Shown: positions 24,837 to 34,353 of the stretch, one piece after another | Position numbering within the stretch: position 1 is the stretch's first letter | How the letters are laid out: the number at the start of each line of letters is the position of its first letter | Origin: an uncultured Rhodospirillaceae bacterium | Lineage (GTDB): Bacteria > Pseudomonadota > Alphaproteobacteria > Dongiales > Dongiaceae | NCBI GenBank assembly: GCA_902826565.1 | Contig: CADEFF010000025.1 | Span: 1-49,822 of the forward strand | Direction of reading: 5' to 3' | Length of the DNA stretch: 49,822 nucleotides | Position numbers and translations under genes: made by a program | Notes under the pieces: generated by a model | Database searches by the model: none | What the model saw: only the letters and a program-made list of their open reading frames with translations | What the model was told of the DNA's origin: nothing

Positions 24837-26567
24837 CTACTCCGAGCCCTTCGCCATCAGCAGCAACGAATCCGCGACCGGCTCGGTCGTGAGCGGCAAC
24901 GGTGCAATTCCGAGAAGCGGCGCCATGCGCTGCACGATCCGGCCGACCGCCGGCGCCGCCACCCAGCCGCCGGTCGCATAGCCGTAGGAGCTGGCGTTGG
25001 GCTTCGGGTCGTCGATCATGACCAGCAGCACGTAGCGCGGATCGTTGATCGGGAAGGCGCCGACGAAGGAGGCCATGCGCGCGTTGGCCGCGTAGCCATG
25101 GCCGGAGACCTTGTCCGCCGTGCCGGTCTTGCCGCCGACCAGATAGCCGGGCGCATCGGCCTTGCGACCGGTGCCGACCTCGACTACGAGCCGCATGAGC
25201 TGGCGAACGAGTTCCGAGGTCTCGGGCTTGATGATTCGCGTGCCGTCGGGGACCTGATCGGAATCGCGCCGGATGAGCGTCGCCGGCCGCATCACGCCGC
25301 CATCGACCATGCCGGCGATGCCGGCCGCGAGATGCAGCGGGCTCACCGCGATGCCATGGCCATAGGCGATGGTCATGGTGTTGATCGGCTTCCAGTCCGA
25401 CGGATAGAGCGGCTGACCGACCTCGGGGAGCTCGATGCTGGCGCGGCGGAGCATGCCGAGCTCGCTCATGAAGTCGCGCTGGCGCTCGGTACCGAGCTCC
25501 TTGCCCATCAACGCCGCGCCGATGTTCGACGAATACATGATGATCTCGGGAACCGTCAGCATCCGGTTCTCGGGATGGAAGTCGGAGATGGTGAAGCCGC
25601 CGATGCGGATCGGGTGGCGGGCGTCGAAACTGTCGTCGATCTTCGCCACGCCGCTGTCGAGCGCGGCGGCCGCGCTGAAGATCTTGAAGGTGGAGCCCAT
25701 CTCGTAGACGCCGAGCGTCACCCGGTTGAAGCGCGCGTCGGCGCTGGCGCGGCCGGGCAGGTTCGGATCGAAATCCGGCAGCGACACCATCGCGACCACT
25801 TCGCCCGTGGTGGCGTCCAGCACGAGGCCGGCGCCGCCGATCGCGGTGAAATCCTCGATCGCGCGCGCGACCTCGTCATGCAGGATGTGCTGCACGCGCA
25901 GATCGATCGAGAGCTGCACCGGCTGACCCGCCTTCAGCATGTCGTCGAAGGACTGCTCGATGCCGGCGAGGCCGTTGCTGTCGACGTCGGTGAAGCCGAC
26001 GATATGGGCGGTAAGCGATCCTTGCGGATAGACGCGGCGTTCCTCGCTCTGGAAATAGAGCCCGGGGATGCCGAGGCGGTTCACCTCATATTGCTGGCGC
26101 GGCGTCAGGTTGCGCTTGATCCAGACGAAGCGGCCATTGGCGCCGAGCTTGGCGACGAGCTCGGCGCGCCCGATCTCCGGGAGAACGGTCCGGAGCTGGT
26201 CGGCTGCGACGTTGGGGTCGCTCACCCTCGACGGATCGGCGTAGAGCGACGCGGTGGCGAGGCTCGTCGCCAGCAGCACGCCGTTGCGGTCGAGGATGTC
26301 GGCGCGCTGCGTGACGGCCTGGCTCGCCGGCAGGGCCGCGATGCGGACCGGCTCGGCGGCGCCGAAGAGCCCGACATCGAGGAGCCGCAGCGCCACGCCG
26401 AGAAACGCCACCAGAAAGAGCGCGCCGCCGAACAGCAGCCGCGTATGCCCGACCTCGATCGCGCGTTTGGTGTCGCCATCGAGCATATAGAGCTCGTCAT
26501 AGCGGGGCGGACGGGGATCCGCGAAATGCGAGCCGAGCGGCTGACGGAACTCGCGGGTGCTGCTCAT
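24837..26567 (-). CDS. ftsI: Peptidoglycan transpeptidase FtsI (PBP3)
   Basis: The septal class B penicillin-binding protein. At 576 residues it starts [12 protein letters not shown], has a cytoplasmic tail, one membrane helix (about 42-65), a pedestal domain with RADILDRNGVLLATSL, and a transpeptidase domain with all three active-site motifs: STFK (S292, K295), SSN in MYSSNIGAAL and KTG in VGGKTGTADKV. The start is confirmed by the 4-bp overlap with ftsL; the longer open frame upstream to 27011 is a shadow of ftsL. Confidence 0.97.
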   Translation of the reverse strand: MSSTREFRQPLGSHFADPRPPRYDELYMLDGDTKRAIEVGHTRLLFGGALFLVAFLGVALRLLDVGLFGAAEPVRIAALPASQAVTQRADILDRNGVLLATSLATASLYADPSRVSDPNVAADQLRTVLPEIGRAELVAKLGANGRFVWIKRNLTPRQQYEVNRLGIPGLYFQSEERRVYPQGSLTAHIVGFTDVDSNGLAGIEQSFDDMLKAGQPVQLSIDLRVQHILHDEVARAIEDFTAIGGAGLVLDATTGEVVAMVSLPDFDPNLPGRASADARFNRVTLGVYEMGSTFKIFSAAAALDSGVAKIDDSFDARHPIRIGGFTISDFHPENRMLTVPEIIMYSSNIGAALMGKELGTERQRDFMSELGMLRRASIELPEVGQPLYPSDWKPINTMTIAYGHGIAVSPLHLAAGIAGMVDGGVMRPATLIRRDSDQVPDGTRIIKPETSELVRQLMRLVVEVGTGRKADAPGYLVGGKTGTADKVSGHGYAANARMASFVGAFPINDPRYVLLVMIDDPKPNASSYGYATGGWVAAPAVGRIVQRMAPLLGIAPLPLTTEPVADSLLLMAKGSE

Positions 26568-27172
26568 GGAGTCTCCTCGACCGCGGAGAAGAGATCCGTG
26601 AGCGCCGCGGCGTCTTCCGCCGAGGGGCCGCTGGAAACGGGCGGAGTCGGGGTCGGGGCCGGCGCGGGGGCAGCGGCGACCGGCGCGTCCGCAAGGGGCA
26701 CGGCGGTGACGGGCTTCACCGCCGCGACCGGCTGCGGCGCCGCGGGTTTCGCCGGCGCGACCGCGGCCGGGATCGCCGCCGGCGCGACGGAGACGGGCGT
26801 GACCGGGATCGGCGGCGGCGGCGCGCTCGCGATCGGCGCGTCCATGTCGGGGATCTCCTCGATCGGCGGCAGCGTCTCCGGATCGGCCGGCGGGTCGATG
26901 CGGACCGGCAGCGCGTCGAGACCGACCATCTGACCGGCCGCGACCGGCACGAGGCCCAGATGGCGCTGATTGAGATCGGCGAGCCGGCTCGGCTCGTTGA
27001 GATAGCTCCACTCTGCGCGCAGCACCCGCAGCGCCTCTTCGCTCTGCGTGATCTGCCGCTCGGTCAGCGAGAGCTGGGCTTCGAGCTCCTGCACCGCGAA
27101 TTTGACGTGGAACATGCAGACGCCGACGAAGACGATCACGATCAGCCAGATCGGCAGGGAAAGTCGGCTCAT
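26564..27172 (-). CDS. ftsL: Cell division protein FtsL-like, with long Pro/Ala tail
   Basis: FtsL is a small bitopic protein that bridges FtsQ and FtsI/FtsW in the divisome. Here residues 5-22 form a membrane helix ([17 protein letters not shown]), residues 25-60 a short coiled coil, and RHLGLVPV near 70 is the family's usual end region. The protein then continues for about 125 residues of Pro, Ala and Val with few charges, giving 202 in total against roughly 100-130 for most FtsL. The identification rests on position between rsmH and ftsI plus topology, since FtsL sequences are poorly conserved. Confidence 0.88.
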   Translation of the reverse strand: MSRLSLPIWLIVIVFVGVCMFHVKFAVQELEAQLSLTERQITQSEEALRVLRAEWSYLNEPSRLADLNQRHLGLVPVAAGQMVGLDALPVRIDPPADPETLPPIEEIPDMDAPIASAPPPPIPVTPVSVAPAAIPAAVAPAKPAAPQPVAAVKPVTAVPLADAPVAAAPAPAPTPTPPVSSGPSAEDAAALTDLFSAVEETP

Positions 27173-28167
27173 GACGCCACCTCCGCGTCGAGATCGGCCA
27201 TGCCCCAGGCCGGGGCGTCGCTGCGTTCGGCGGCGCGCATCCGTGCCGAGCGCGCGCGCGGGTTACGCGCGAGTTCCGCCGCCTCCGGCCGAACGAGGTC
27301 GGGGTCGATGCGCCGGAAGCTCGGCGCCCGCGCGGCCGGCGCCGCCGGATGATGGCGCGACGGCGCGGGCAGGCGTCCCGAGCGTTCGCGCAGGAACTGC
27401 TTCACCGGACGATCTTCGAGCGAGTGGAAGGAGACGACCGCGAGCCGGCCGCCGGCTTTCAGCAGCGCCTCGCTGGCGACCAGCCCGCGCACCAGCTCGC
27501 CGATCTCGTCATTGACGGCGATCCGGAGCGCCTGGAAGGTTCGGGTCGCCGGATCGATGCCGTCGGCCGACCGGCCCCGGGGGCCGAGCGCGCGGCGCAC
27601 GATCTCGGCGAGCGCGAGCGTGCGATGGATGGGGGCAGCCGCGCGCTCGCGCACGATGGCGCGCGCGATCGGCCGCGCATGCCGCTCCTCGCCGTAGCGA
27701 TGGATGAGGTCGGCGAGCTCGCTCTCGGAAAGGGTGTTGACGAGATCCGCGGCGCTGGGGCCGTCGCCGCCCATGCGCATGTCGAGCGGGCCGTCGAAGC
27801 GGAAGGAGAAGCCGCGCTCCGCCTGGTCGAGTTGCATCGAGGAGACGCCGAGATCGAAGGCGACGCCGTCCGCCGCTTCGAGACCGCGGGCGCGTAGCAG
27901 GCGCTCCATGTCGCCGAAGCGGCCTTCGATCGCGACGAGCCGATCCGTCGGCGCGAGCGCGGCCGCGCGCCGGATCGCGGCGGGATCGCGGTCGATCGCC
28001 CACACCGTGCAGTCCGCCGCGGCGAGGATGGCGCGGCTGTAGCCGCCGGCGCCGAAGGTGCCGTCGATGTAGATGCCGCCGTCGCGCGGCGCGAGCGCGG
28101 CGAGCACGGCGCCGAGCAGCACCGGCTCATGGCCGCCTGTCGCATGGCGGGGCGCGCCGCCGCTCAA
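27169..28167 (-). CDS. rsmH: 16S rRNA (cytosine-1402-N4)-methyltransferase
   Basis: RsmH (MraW) methylates N4 of C1402 in 16S rRNA. The 332-residue protein starts near [13 protein letters not shown], has the SAM-binding [15 protein letters not shown], the [18 protein letters not shown] motif, and the C-terminal [18 protein letters not shown], all diagnostic. It overlaps mraZ and ftsL by 4 bp at either end. Confidence 0.97.
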   Translation of the reverse strand: MSGGAPRHATGGHEPVLLGAVLAALAPRDGGIYIDGTFGAGGYSRAILAAADCTVWAIDRDPAAIRRAAALAPTDRLVAIEGRFGDMERLLRARGLEAADGVAFDLGVSSMQLDQAERGFSFRFDGPLDMRMGGDGPSAADLVNTLSESELADLIHRYGEERHARPIARAIVRERAAAPIHRTLALAEIVRRALGPRGRSADGIDPATRTFQALRIAVNDEIGELVRGLVASEALLKAGGRLAVVSFHSLEDRPVKQFLRERSGRLPAPSRHHPAAPAARAPSFRRIDPDLVRPEAAELARNPRARSARMRAAERSDAPAWGMADLDAEVAS

Positions 28168-28625
28168 CGCGAATCTCCGCCGCGCGGCGGAAGCGTGCGG
28201 CCCTGCTCGAGCGCGCGGCGGCGCGCCTCGGCTTTGTAGGCCTCGAAGGTCCGGGGTTCCCAGATCTCGAAGAGGTTGCCGCGGCCTACGAAGGCGGCGA
28301 CGGTCGTGATGCCGGCATGCTCGGCGAATTTCTCCGGCAGCATGATCCGGCCTTCGCCGTCGAAGGCGAGCTGCTTCGCGTCGGGAAAGAGCGACGCGGT
28401 GAAGTCGTCATGCTCGTCGGAATAGAGATCGGAATTCTGCAGCCGGTCGATCAGGCCCTGCATCCATTCGATGCTGCCGCACTGCACGCCGGCATAGCGG
28501 AAGGCCGGAAGCGCGGCGATGCCGTTGAAGGTCTGACCGGCCAGCGCCGCGCGGAAGGTCGCCGGGACCGAAACGCGGCCCTTGCGATCCACCTTGTTCA
28601 CGAACGTGTCGATGAACAGCGCCAT
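28164..28625 (-). CDS. mraZ: Transcriptional regulator MraZ
   Basis: MraZ is a ring-forming DNA-binding protein of the AbrB/SpoVT fold that controls the dcw operon. The 153-residue protein starts [18 protein letters not shown] and has two related domains; the second carries [18 protein letters not shown]. The expected DxKGR and DxxGR motifs are present as DRKGR and DGEGR. The open frame extends upstream to 28736 but that part is the mRNA leader, which contains a stem-loop. AGAGG just before the ATG supports this start. Confidence 0.96.
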   Translation of the reverse strand: MALFIDTFVNKVDRKGRVSVPATFRAALAGQTFNGIAALPAFRYAGVQCGSIEWMQGLIDRLQNSDLYSDEHDDFTASLFPDAKQLAFDGEGRIMLPEKFAEHAGITTVAAFVGRGNLFEIWEPRTFEAYKAEARRRALEQGRTLPPRGGDSR

Positions 28626-28656
28626 CGCCTCTCGCCCTTCGCCCCCTTCGGCTAAC

Positions 28657-28683
28657 GGAAACGCAAGAATCGGATGCGTTTCC
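28657..28683 (-). other. Stem-loop in the mraZ leader
   Basis: GGAAACGC (28657-28664) and GCGTTTCC (28676-28683) form a perfect 8-bp inverted repeat with an 11-nt loop. It falls within the predicted 5' untranslated region of the dcw transcript, about 32 nt upstream of the mraZ ATG. It has no T-run, so it might stabilise the RNA or be a protein site. Confidence 0.5.
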
Positions 28684-28725
28684 AAAGGCTTGGCGGGCGC
28701 CCCCGAGGCACCCTTCGGCCTTTTA

Positions 28726-28760
28726 TGGGATACCATGGGATACTATGGGCGTCAATGGTA
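28726..28760 (-). promoter_or_regulatory. MraZ-box repeat array and candidate dcw promoter
   Basis: On the plus strand TGGGA (28726-28730), TGGGA (28736-28740) and TGGGC (28746-28750) recur at exactly 10-bp steps, and a degenerate fourth unit TGGTA follows at 28756-28760. MraZ is known to bind TGGGN repeats separated by 5 nt upstream of its own gene. Here the repeats read as NCCCA on the mraZ coding strand. The same bases contain TTGACG (28750-28755) and TATCCC (28727-28732) on the minus strand with a 17-bp spacer, a plausible sigma-70 promoter that MraZ would occlude. Confidence 0.8.
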
Positions 28761-28966
28761 ATGAATAGTAAATCGCTGGATTTTCCTGACATTTGTGGGC
28801 TCTACGGGAACCGGCGACAGTCTTCCGCGGATCGGAACCATCGCACCGAAGAGATCGTCAGCCGCAAATGCGGCGAAACGATGTTCTTTATTTGTTCTGT
28901 TCTTGCCTTACGAGGATCGCCGCCGCGACGCTGCGGCGGATCCCGTCCGGAATGGCGGAAAACAAG

Positions 28967-29363
<397 letters not shown>

Positions 29364-29369
29364 GGGCTT

Positions 29370-29398
29370 TAGGTAAGCGCCGGCCGCGGGCGCGTCAA
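29370..29398 (-). promoter_or_regulatory. rnpB: rnpB promoter overlapping the ampD stop
   Basis: TTGACG (29393-29398) and TACCTA (29370-29375) on the minus strand are separated by 17 bp. Transcription from 6-7 nt downstream would start at about 29363, exactly the first base of the P1 helix. The TGA of the ampD-like gene lies inside the -35 element. Confidence 0.75.
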
Positions 29399-30117
29399 CC
29401 GATCTCGGCGAGGAGGGCGGCGAGGATGGAGGCGCATTCTGCGTCCGGCTCGCCATCGATCAACGCGGGCCGGAAATGCCGCTGGAAGGCAACGATCGTC
29501 GCGAGGGTCTCGTCGTCGAGCGCGCCGGACTGCGGGATGCCATAGCCGAAACGGGCGAGCGCGGCCTGGAATTCGGCGAGGCTCCAGCCCGGCGGCTCCC
29601 GCCGCTGGCGCGGCCAGACCCCGAGCCCGCGCGCGGCGAGACGGCGCCATTCGAAGAGCTCGCCCGGGTCCTCCTTGCGCAAGGGGGCGACGTCGGAATG
29701 GCCGAGCACGCGATGGGCCGGGATCGGGTGGCGGCCGAGAATGCCGGTCGCCAACCGCTCGAGCGCCGCCATCTGCGTTTCGGGGAAGGGGCGGTAGCCG
29801 AACTCGCGCCCGGGATTCACCAGCTCGATGCCGATCGACCGGGCATTGATGTCGGTGGCGCCGGCCCAGCGGCTGACGCCGGCATGCCAGGCACGCCGGT
29901 CTTCCGGCACGAGCCGCCAAAGCGTGCCGTCCTCCTCGATGAGGTAATGCGCGCTGACCCGGGCCGCCGGATCGACGAGCCGGTCGAGCGCGGCCCGGGC
30001 GCTCGGCATGCCCGTGTAATGCAACAGCAGGATATCGACCGGCTGCCCCGCCGGCCTGGCGTCGTGGTTGGGCGAACGCTGCTCGCGCAGGCCCGCGATG
30101 TCCAGCACATCGCTCAC
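29395..30117 (-). CDS. ampD: N-acetylmuramoyl-L-alanine amidase, AmpD family
   Basis: A zinc amidase that cleaves the bond between MurNAc and L-Ala, usually on 1,6-anhydro muropeptides during wall recycling. The 240-residue protein has the Amidase_2 motifs ILLLHYTGM, VSAHYLIEEDGTLWRLV, WHAGVSRWAG, SIGIELVNPG and GHSDVAPLRKEDPGE; the histidines at LLLHYT and GHSD and the lysine near KEDPG are those expected for zinc and catalysis. A C-terminal peptidoglycan-binding-like segment (FGYGIPQSGALDDETLATIVAFQRHF, in two parts) follows. It starts at a GTG that overlaps the upstream permease stop by 4 bp. No signal peptide is seen, so it is cytoplasmic. Confidence 0.93.
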   Translation of the reverse strand: MSDVLDIAGLREQRSPNHDARPAGQPVDILLLHYTGMPSARAALDRLVDPAARVSAHYLIEEDGTLWRLVPEDRRAWHAGVSRWAGATDINARSIGIELVNPGREFGYRPFPETQMAALERLATGILGRHPIPAHRVLGHSDVAPLRKEDPGELFEWRRLAARGLGVWPRQRREPPGWSLAEFQAALARFGYGIPQSGALDDETLATIVAFQRHFRPALIDGEPDAECASILAALLAEIG

Positions 30118-31049
30118 ATCCCGCCCTTGGTCGCGTCGGCCACCACGCGCGGCCGCCTTATGACGCAGATGGCGACCCCGATCATGGTGGCGATGCCGCC
30201 GATTGCCATCGGCAGGGTCAGGACCTCGTCCAGCAACAGCACGCTCGCGCCGACGCCGAACAACGGCACGAGCAGCGTGAAGGGCATCACCTGGTTGATC
30301 GGGAAGCGCCGCATCATGGTGTACCAGACAGCGTAGCCGAAGATCACCACCAGAAACACCTGGAAGCAGAGCACACCCCAGACGGCGAGGTCCGTCCAGT
30401 CCACCGTCGCGAGCGGATTTCCCTCGAAGAGAAACGTCACAATCACGAGTTGCGGCGTGGCCATGATCGCGACCCACCCGTTCAGGCTCCAGATGTCGAC
30501 GTCTTCGCCGAGCGCCTTGATCTGGATGTTGGCGAAGGCCCAGACGCAGGCGGCGGCGAGCACCAGCATCAGCGGCATGAGCCCGCCCTGGAAGCGCGGC
30601 TCGCCGGCGATGAGCCCGACCCCGGCGAAGGCGAGCGCCATGCCGGTCATGCGTCGCCAGCCGAGCTTGTCCTTGAAGAAGAGCGCGGCGAGGAGGGCGG
30701 CGAACGGCACCTGGAGTTGCACCGCGATCGCCGCCGTCGCCGCGTCGATCTGCTTCATGCCGGTGAACATCAGGCTGAAATGGAGGGCGCCGAGCGTGAC
30801 CGAGAGGCCGAGCAGCGCCCAGGGCCGCTTCGGCCACTTGATGAAGGGCGCGAGGATGATCGCCACCATGATGAAGCGCGTCATCACGAAGGCGAAGGGC
30901 GGCATCACGTCGAGCCCGACCTTGACCACGACGAAGTTGAGGCCCCAGACGATCATGACCGCCAGGATTGCCGCCAGGTCGAGCGGGCTCATCGGGTTGA
31001 AGCCATCGGTCGGTCGGAAGCCCGCGATCGGTCGCTGAGCGCGGCGCAT
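30114..31049 (-). CDS. EamA/DMT-family permease
   Basis: A 311-residue inner-membrane protein with ten hydrophobic segments and two EamA repeats, typical of the drug/metabolite transporter superfamily. The first repeat contains IVWGLNFVVVKVGLDVMPP and the second ACVWAFANIQIKALG, matching the internal duplication of the family. The substrate cannot be told; relatives export amino acids or other small metabolites. An alternative start at MSPLDLAAIL (30992) would shorten the cytoplasmic tail by 19 residues. Coupling by 4-bp overlap to the amidase suggests co-expression, possibly by accident of operon structure. Confidence 0.88.
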   Translation of the reverse strand: MRRAQRPIAGFRPTDGFNPMSPLDLAAILAVMIVWGLNFVVVKVGLDVMPPFAFVMTRFIMVAIILAPFIKWPKRPWALLGLSVTLGALHFSLMFTGMKQIDAATAAIAVQLQVPFAALLAALFFKDKLGWRRMTGMALAFAGVGLIAGEPRFQGGLMPLMLVLAAACVWAFANIQIKALGEDVDIWSLNGWVAIMATPQLVIVTFLFEGNPLATVDWTDLAVWGVLCFQVFLVVIFGYAVWYTMMRRFPINQVMPFTLLVPLFGVGASVLLLDEVLTLPMAIGGIATMIGVAICVIRRPRVVADATKGGM

Positions 31050-31082
31050 GTTCCCGCGTCTGCTTCCGCCCCCACCGCCGGA

Positions 31083-31844
31083 TCAGTTGATGCCGCGCGC
31101 CTTCGCGATCTTGTCGTAGGCGGCATTGATGCGGGCCATTTTTTCGGTGGCAAGATCGATGAACTCCTTGGGCAGGCCCTGGGCGATCAGCTTGTCGGGA
31201 TGGGTCTCGCGGATGCGCCGCCGCCAGCTCGCCTTGATCTCGGCCGAGGTGGCGTCGTGCGACACGCCGAGGATGGTGTAGGGATCGGCTTCGTCGGCGC
31301 CGAGATGCGCGTGGCGGATGCGCTCGAAGTCCGCTCCCGAGAATCCGAAGATGGCGGCGACCTCGCGCAGGAAGCGAAGCTCCTCCGGACTGACCCGGGA
31401 ATCGGCCTTGGCGATGTGGAAGAGGCCGTCCATGAGCTCTTCCAGGACTTTCGACCGTCGCGGGAACATCTTCGCGACCTGGCGGGCATAGGAGTCGAAG
31501 CCGGCGGTGTCCTGGCGCGCCTGGTCGAACAGCCGCCCGACGTTCCCGAGTTCCTCGGGCGGCACCTGGAAGACCTGCTTGAAGGCGGCGATCTCCGCGC
31601 GCGTCACGCGGCCGTCGGCCTTCGCCATCTTGGCGCCGAGCGCGATGACCGCGATGGTGAAGGCGATCTGCCGCGTGGCCGCCCGCTCGTCCGGCATCGG
31701 CGCCTCGTCGATCGTCGCGACCTGCTGGTTCGCGGCATGCAGCCAGTCGACCGCATGGCCGGCCGCCGCGCCCAGCAACGCGCCGAGCGGGCCTCCCAGC
31801 GCGAACCCGGCCGCGCCGCCGACGATTTTTCCCCAGATGCTCAT
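31083..31844 (-). CDS. djlA: DjlA-like co-chaperone (TerB and J domains)
   Basis: A 253-residue protein starting MSIWGKIVGGAAG. The N-terminal Gly/Ala-rich segment (about 5-35) is a membrane-associating stretch as in DjlA. The central part is a TerB-like helical domain (AKADGRVTRAEIAAF near 70, SRVSPEELRFLREVAAIFGF in the second half), and the C-terminal 65 residues form a J domain with the essential HPDK tripeptide-plus-lysine (ETHPDKLIAQGLP). J domains stimulate DnaK ATPase; the client here is unknown. It is divergent from the TPR glycosyltransferase operon. The 181-bp gap at 31845-32025 shows no convincing promoter or repeat by eye. Confidence 0.87.
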   Translation of the reverse strand: MSIWGKIVGGAAGFALGGPLGALLGAAAGHAVDWLHAANQQVATIDEAPMPDERAATRQIAFTIAVIALGAKMAKADGRVTRAEIAAFKQVFQVPPEELGNVGRLFDQARQDTAGFDSYARQVAKMFPRRSKVLEELMDGLFHIAKADSRVSPEELRFLREVAAIFGFSGADFERIRHAHLGADEADPYTILGVSHDATSAEIKASWRRRIRETHPDKLIAQGLPKEFIDLATEKMARINAAYDKIAKARGIN

Positions 31845-32025
31845 GACGATATGCGGAACCGGCAATCCCTTGATGGAAGTCCGGCCAACATATCGCGCGG
31901 CGCAACCCCAAGGCCAGCCCGCGAGACCAGGGCGGGCGAGGCTTGGATCGATTCGGCGGCGGATGCAAAGATGCGCCCGGCGTTGGCGGCCGGCGCGGCG
32001 CGCGCGGGCTCCGGGAAGGCGGCGG

Positions 32026-34353
32026 ATGGCGGAAGCGACGACCCTGGAAGAGAGGATCGAGCGCGCGATGGCGGATCATCGCGCGGGCGATCTGCGCGCC
32101 GCCGAGGCGGGCTATCGCGCGGCGCTCGCGGAAGCGCCCGGCCACGGCGCGGCGCTCGGCGGCCTCGGCGCGCTCTGCTTTCAGACGAAGCGCGTCGCCG
32201 ATGCGGTCCTGCTGCTGGAGCGTGCGGCCGCGGTCCTGACCGCCGACGCGCAGCTCCTCGCCAATCTGGGCGCCGCCTATGCGACCGCGGGACGGGAGGC
32301 CGAGGCCATCGACATATTGCAGCGCGCCGCGGCCCTCGATCCCGGCAATGTCGAAGCCTGGCGCAACCTCGCGAGCCTGCTTTCCAATGGCGGCCGCTGG
32401 TCCGACGCCATGGCGGCGGTCGATCGCCTGCTGGCCGCGGCGCCGCAGGATCCGGATGCGCTCCGCCGGCGCGCCGATCTGCACCGCCGCCTGGGCAACC
32501 TCGCGGATGCGGTCGCGGGCTATCGCGCCCTGCTCGCGAAGACGCCGGAGGAGGCGCGGCTCTGGTCCGGCCTCGCCGCCGCGCTCGCCGACCAGGATGC
32601 GCTCGACCCGGCGATCGAGGCCTATCGCCGCGCGATCGCGCTGGAGCCGGCGCGGCCCGACCATCGAACCCATCTCGGCAACCTCCTCCGGCGGCGCGGG
32701 CGGCTCGAGGAGGCGCTTGCGGCGCAACAGGAAGCGGTCGCGCTGGCGCCCGACCGGGCGGCGGCGCAGATCAATCTCGGCGCCGTGCTGCATGAGCTCG
32801 GCCGCAATGCCGAGGCGATCGCCGCCTTCCTGGGCGCGAGCGAGCTCGATCCCGCCTCGGCGCTCGCCTGGTACAATCTCGGCACGTTGCACGAGGTGGC
32901 CGGCGACACCGTCCGGTCGCTTGCGGCTTACCGCCGCGCTTACGGGCTCGATCCCGAGAACCCGACCGCGGCTGCCCTCCTCGTGCGGCAGCTACAGCAG
33001 GCCTGCGCCTGGGTCGAGGCGGCGCCGGTCGAGCGCCAGGTGGCGGCGGACACGCGGGCTGCGCTCGCGCGCGGCGAAGCGCCGGCGGAGACCACGCTCT
33101 CGCATCTTTCGCGCTCCATGGACCCGTTTGAGAATCTCGCCATCGCGCGCGCGGCGTCGCAGCGCATCGCGGCGCGGGTGCAAGGGCTTCCGATGCCCGC
33201 GATCTCGCGCGCGGTTGACCCGGACCGCCGCCTCCGCATCGGCTACCTCTCGAGCGACTATCGCGACCATCCGGTAGCGCATCTGCTGGGCGGGCTCTTC
33301 GAGCGCCATGACCGCAGCGTCGTCGAGGTCATCGCCTATTCGCACGGTCTCGAGGATGGCAGCGCCTATCGCCGCCGCATCGCGGAGACGGCCGATGCCT
33401 TCGTCGATGTGGGACCGCTCGGCTTCCACGCGGCGGCGCGGCGCATCGCCGACGACCGCATCGACATCCTGATCGATCTCAACGGCTTCACCGGCGGCGC
33501 CCGGCTGGAGATTGCGGCCCTCCGCCCGGCGCCCGTCCAGGTGCTGTGGCTCGGCTATCCGGGCACGACGGGGGCCGATTTCATCGACTATCTGGTGACC
33601 GATCGCATCGTCACCCCGCCCGAAATGGCGGGCGCCTTCCGCGAGAAGCTCTGCTGGATGCCCCATTCCTTCCAGCCGAACGACGACCGGCAGCCCATTG
33701 CCGACCGCACCCTGACCCGCGCCGGCTCTGGGCTTCCGCCCGATGCCCCGGTTTTCTGCTCTTTTAATCAAGGCTTTAAGATCGAACCTGTATTGTTCGA
33801 GGCGTGGATGGAGATCCTCGCCGCCTTGCCGGGGTCGGTGTTGTGGCTCGCCAGTTCGCATCCCGAGGTGCCGGCGAATCTGCGTCGCGAAGCCAAGGCT
33901 CTCGGCGTAGCGTCCGAGCGTCTCGTCTTTGCCGACCGACCGCCGAAGGATCTGCATTTGAAACGTCTCTCGCTCGCCGATCTCGCGCTGGATACGCGGA
34001 TCTATAACGGCCACACCACCACGAGCGACGCCCTGTGGGCGGGCCTCCCGGTGGTGACGCTGCTCGGCCGGCATTTCGCGAGCCGCGTCTCGGCGAGCGT
34101 GCTGCAGGCCGTCGGGCTGCCGGAGCTGGTGGCGGGGTCGATCGCCGAATACAAGGCGACCGTGCTGCGCTATGCGCGCGACGGAGAAGCGCTCCGCACG
34201 CTGAAGGCGAAGCTCGCCGCGAACCGCGCGACCGCGCCGCTGTTCGACACGGAGCGCTTCGTCCGCAACCTTGAAAGTGGCTATCGCGCCATGTGGCGCC
34301 GCCATGCGGCGGGCGAGGCGCCGGCCTCCTTCGATGTCGAGGAGCGGCGATGA
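32026..34353 (+). CDS. TPR protein with O-GlcNAc transferase-like (GT41) domain
   Basis: A 775-residue protein starting MAEATTLEER, with GGGAAGG-like ribosome site upstream. Residues 10-315 are about nine TPR units. Residues about 400-755 match the catalytic region of O-GlcNAc transferase/SPINDLY: IGYLSSDYRDHPVAHL with H415, LIDLNGFTGGARLEIAALRP, QVLWLGYPGTTGADFIDY, EKLCWMPHSFQP, CSFNQGFKIEP with the UDP-binding lysine K585, and NGHTTTSDALWAGLPVVTL near 661-679. All residues I would expect for UDP-GlcNAc binding appear intact, so an active glycosyltransferase acting on protein is likely by family. Bacterial members often glycosylate flagellin or surface proteins, but no acceptor gene is nearby. 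It is the first gene of a five-gene overlapping array. Confidence 0.93.
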   Translation: MAEATTLEERIERAMADHRAGDLRAAEAGYRAALAEAPGHGAALGGLGALCFQTKRVADAVLLLERAAAVLTADAQLLANLGAAYATAGREAEAIDILQRAAALDPGNVEAWRNLASLLSNGGRWSDAMAAVDRLLAAAPQDPDALRRRADLHRRLGNLADAVAGYRALLAKTPEEARLWSGLAAALADQDALDPAIEAYRRAIALEPARPDHRTHLGNLLRRRGRLEEALAAQQEAVALAPDRAAAQINLGAVLHELGRNAEAIAAFLGASELDPASALAWYNLGTLHEVAGDTVRSLAAYRRAYGLDPENPTAAALLVRQLQQACAWVEAAPVERQVAADTRAALARGEAPAETTLSHLSRSMDPFENLAIARAASQRIAARVQGLPMPAISRAVDPDRRLRIGYLSSDYRDHPVAHLLGGLFERHDRSVVEVIAYSHGLEDGSAYRRRIAETADAFVDVGPLGFHAAARRIADDRIDILIDLNGFTGGARLEIAALRPAPVQVLWLGYPGTTGADFIDYLVTDRIVTPPEMAGAFREKLCWMPHSFQPNDDRQPIADRTLTRAGSGLPPDAPVFCSFNQGFKIEPVLFEAWMEILAALPGSVLWLASSHPEVPANLRREAKALGVASERLVFADRPPKDLHLKRLSLADLALDTRIYNGHTTTSDALWAGLPVVTLLGRHFASRVSASVLQAVGLPELVAGSIAEYKATVLRYARDGEALRTLKAKLAANRATAPLFDTERFVRNLESGYRAMWRRHAAGEAPASFDVEERR

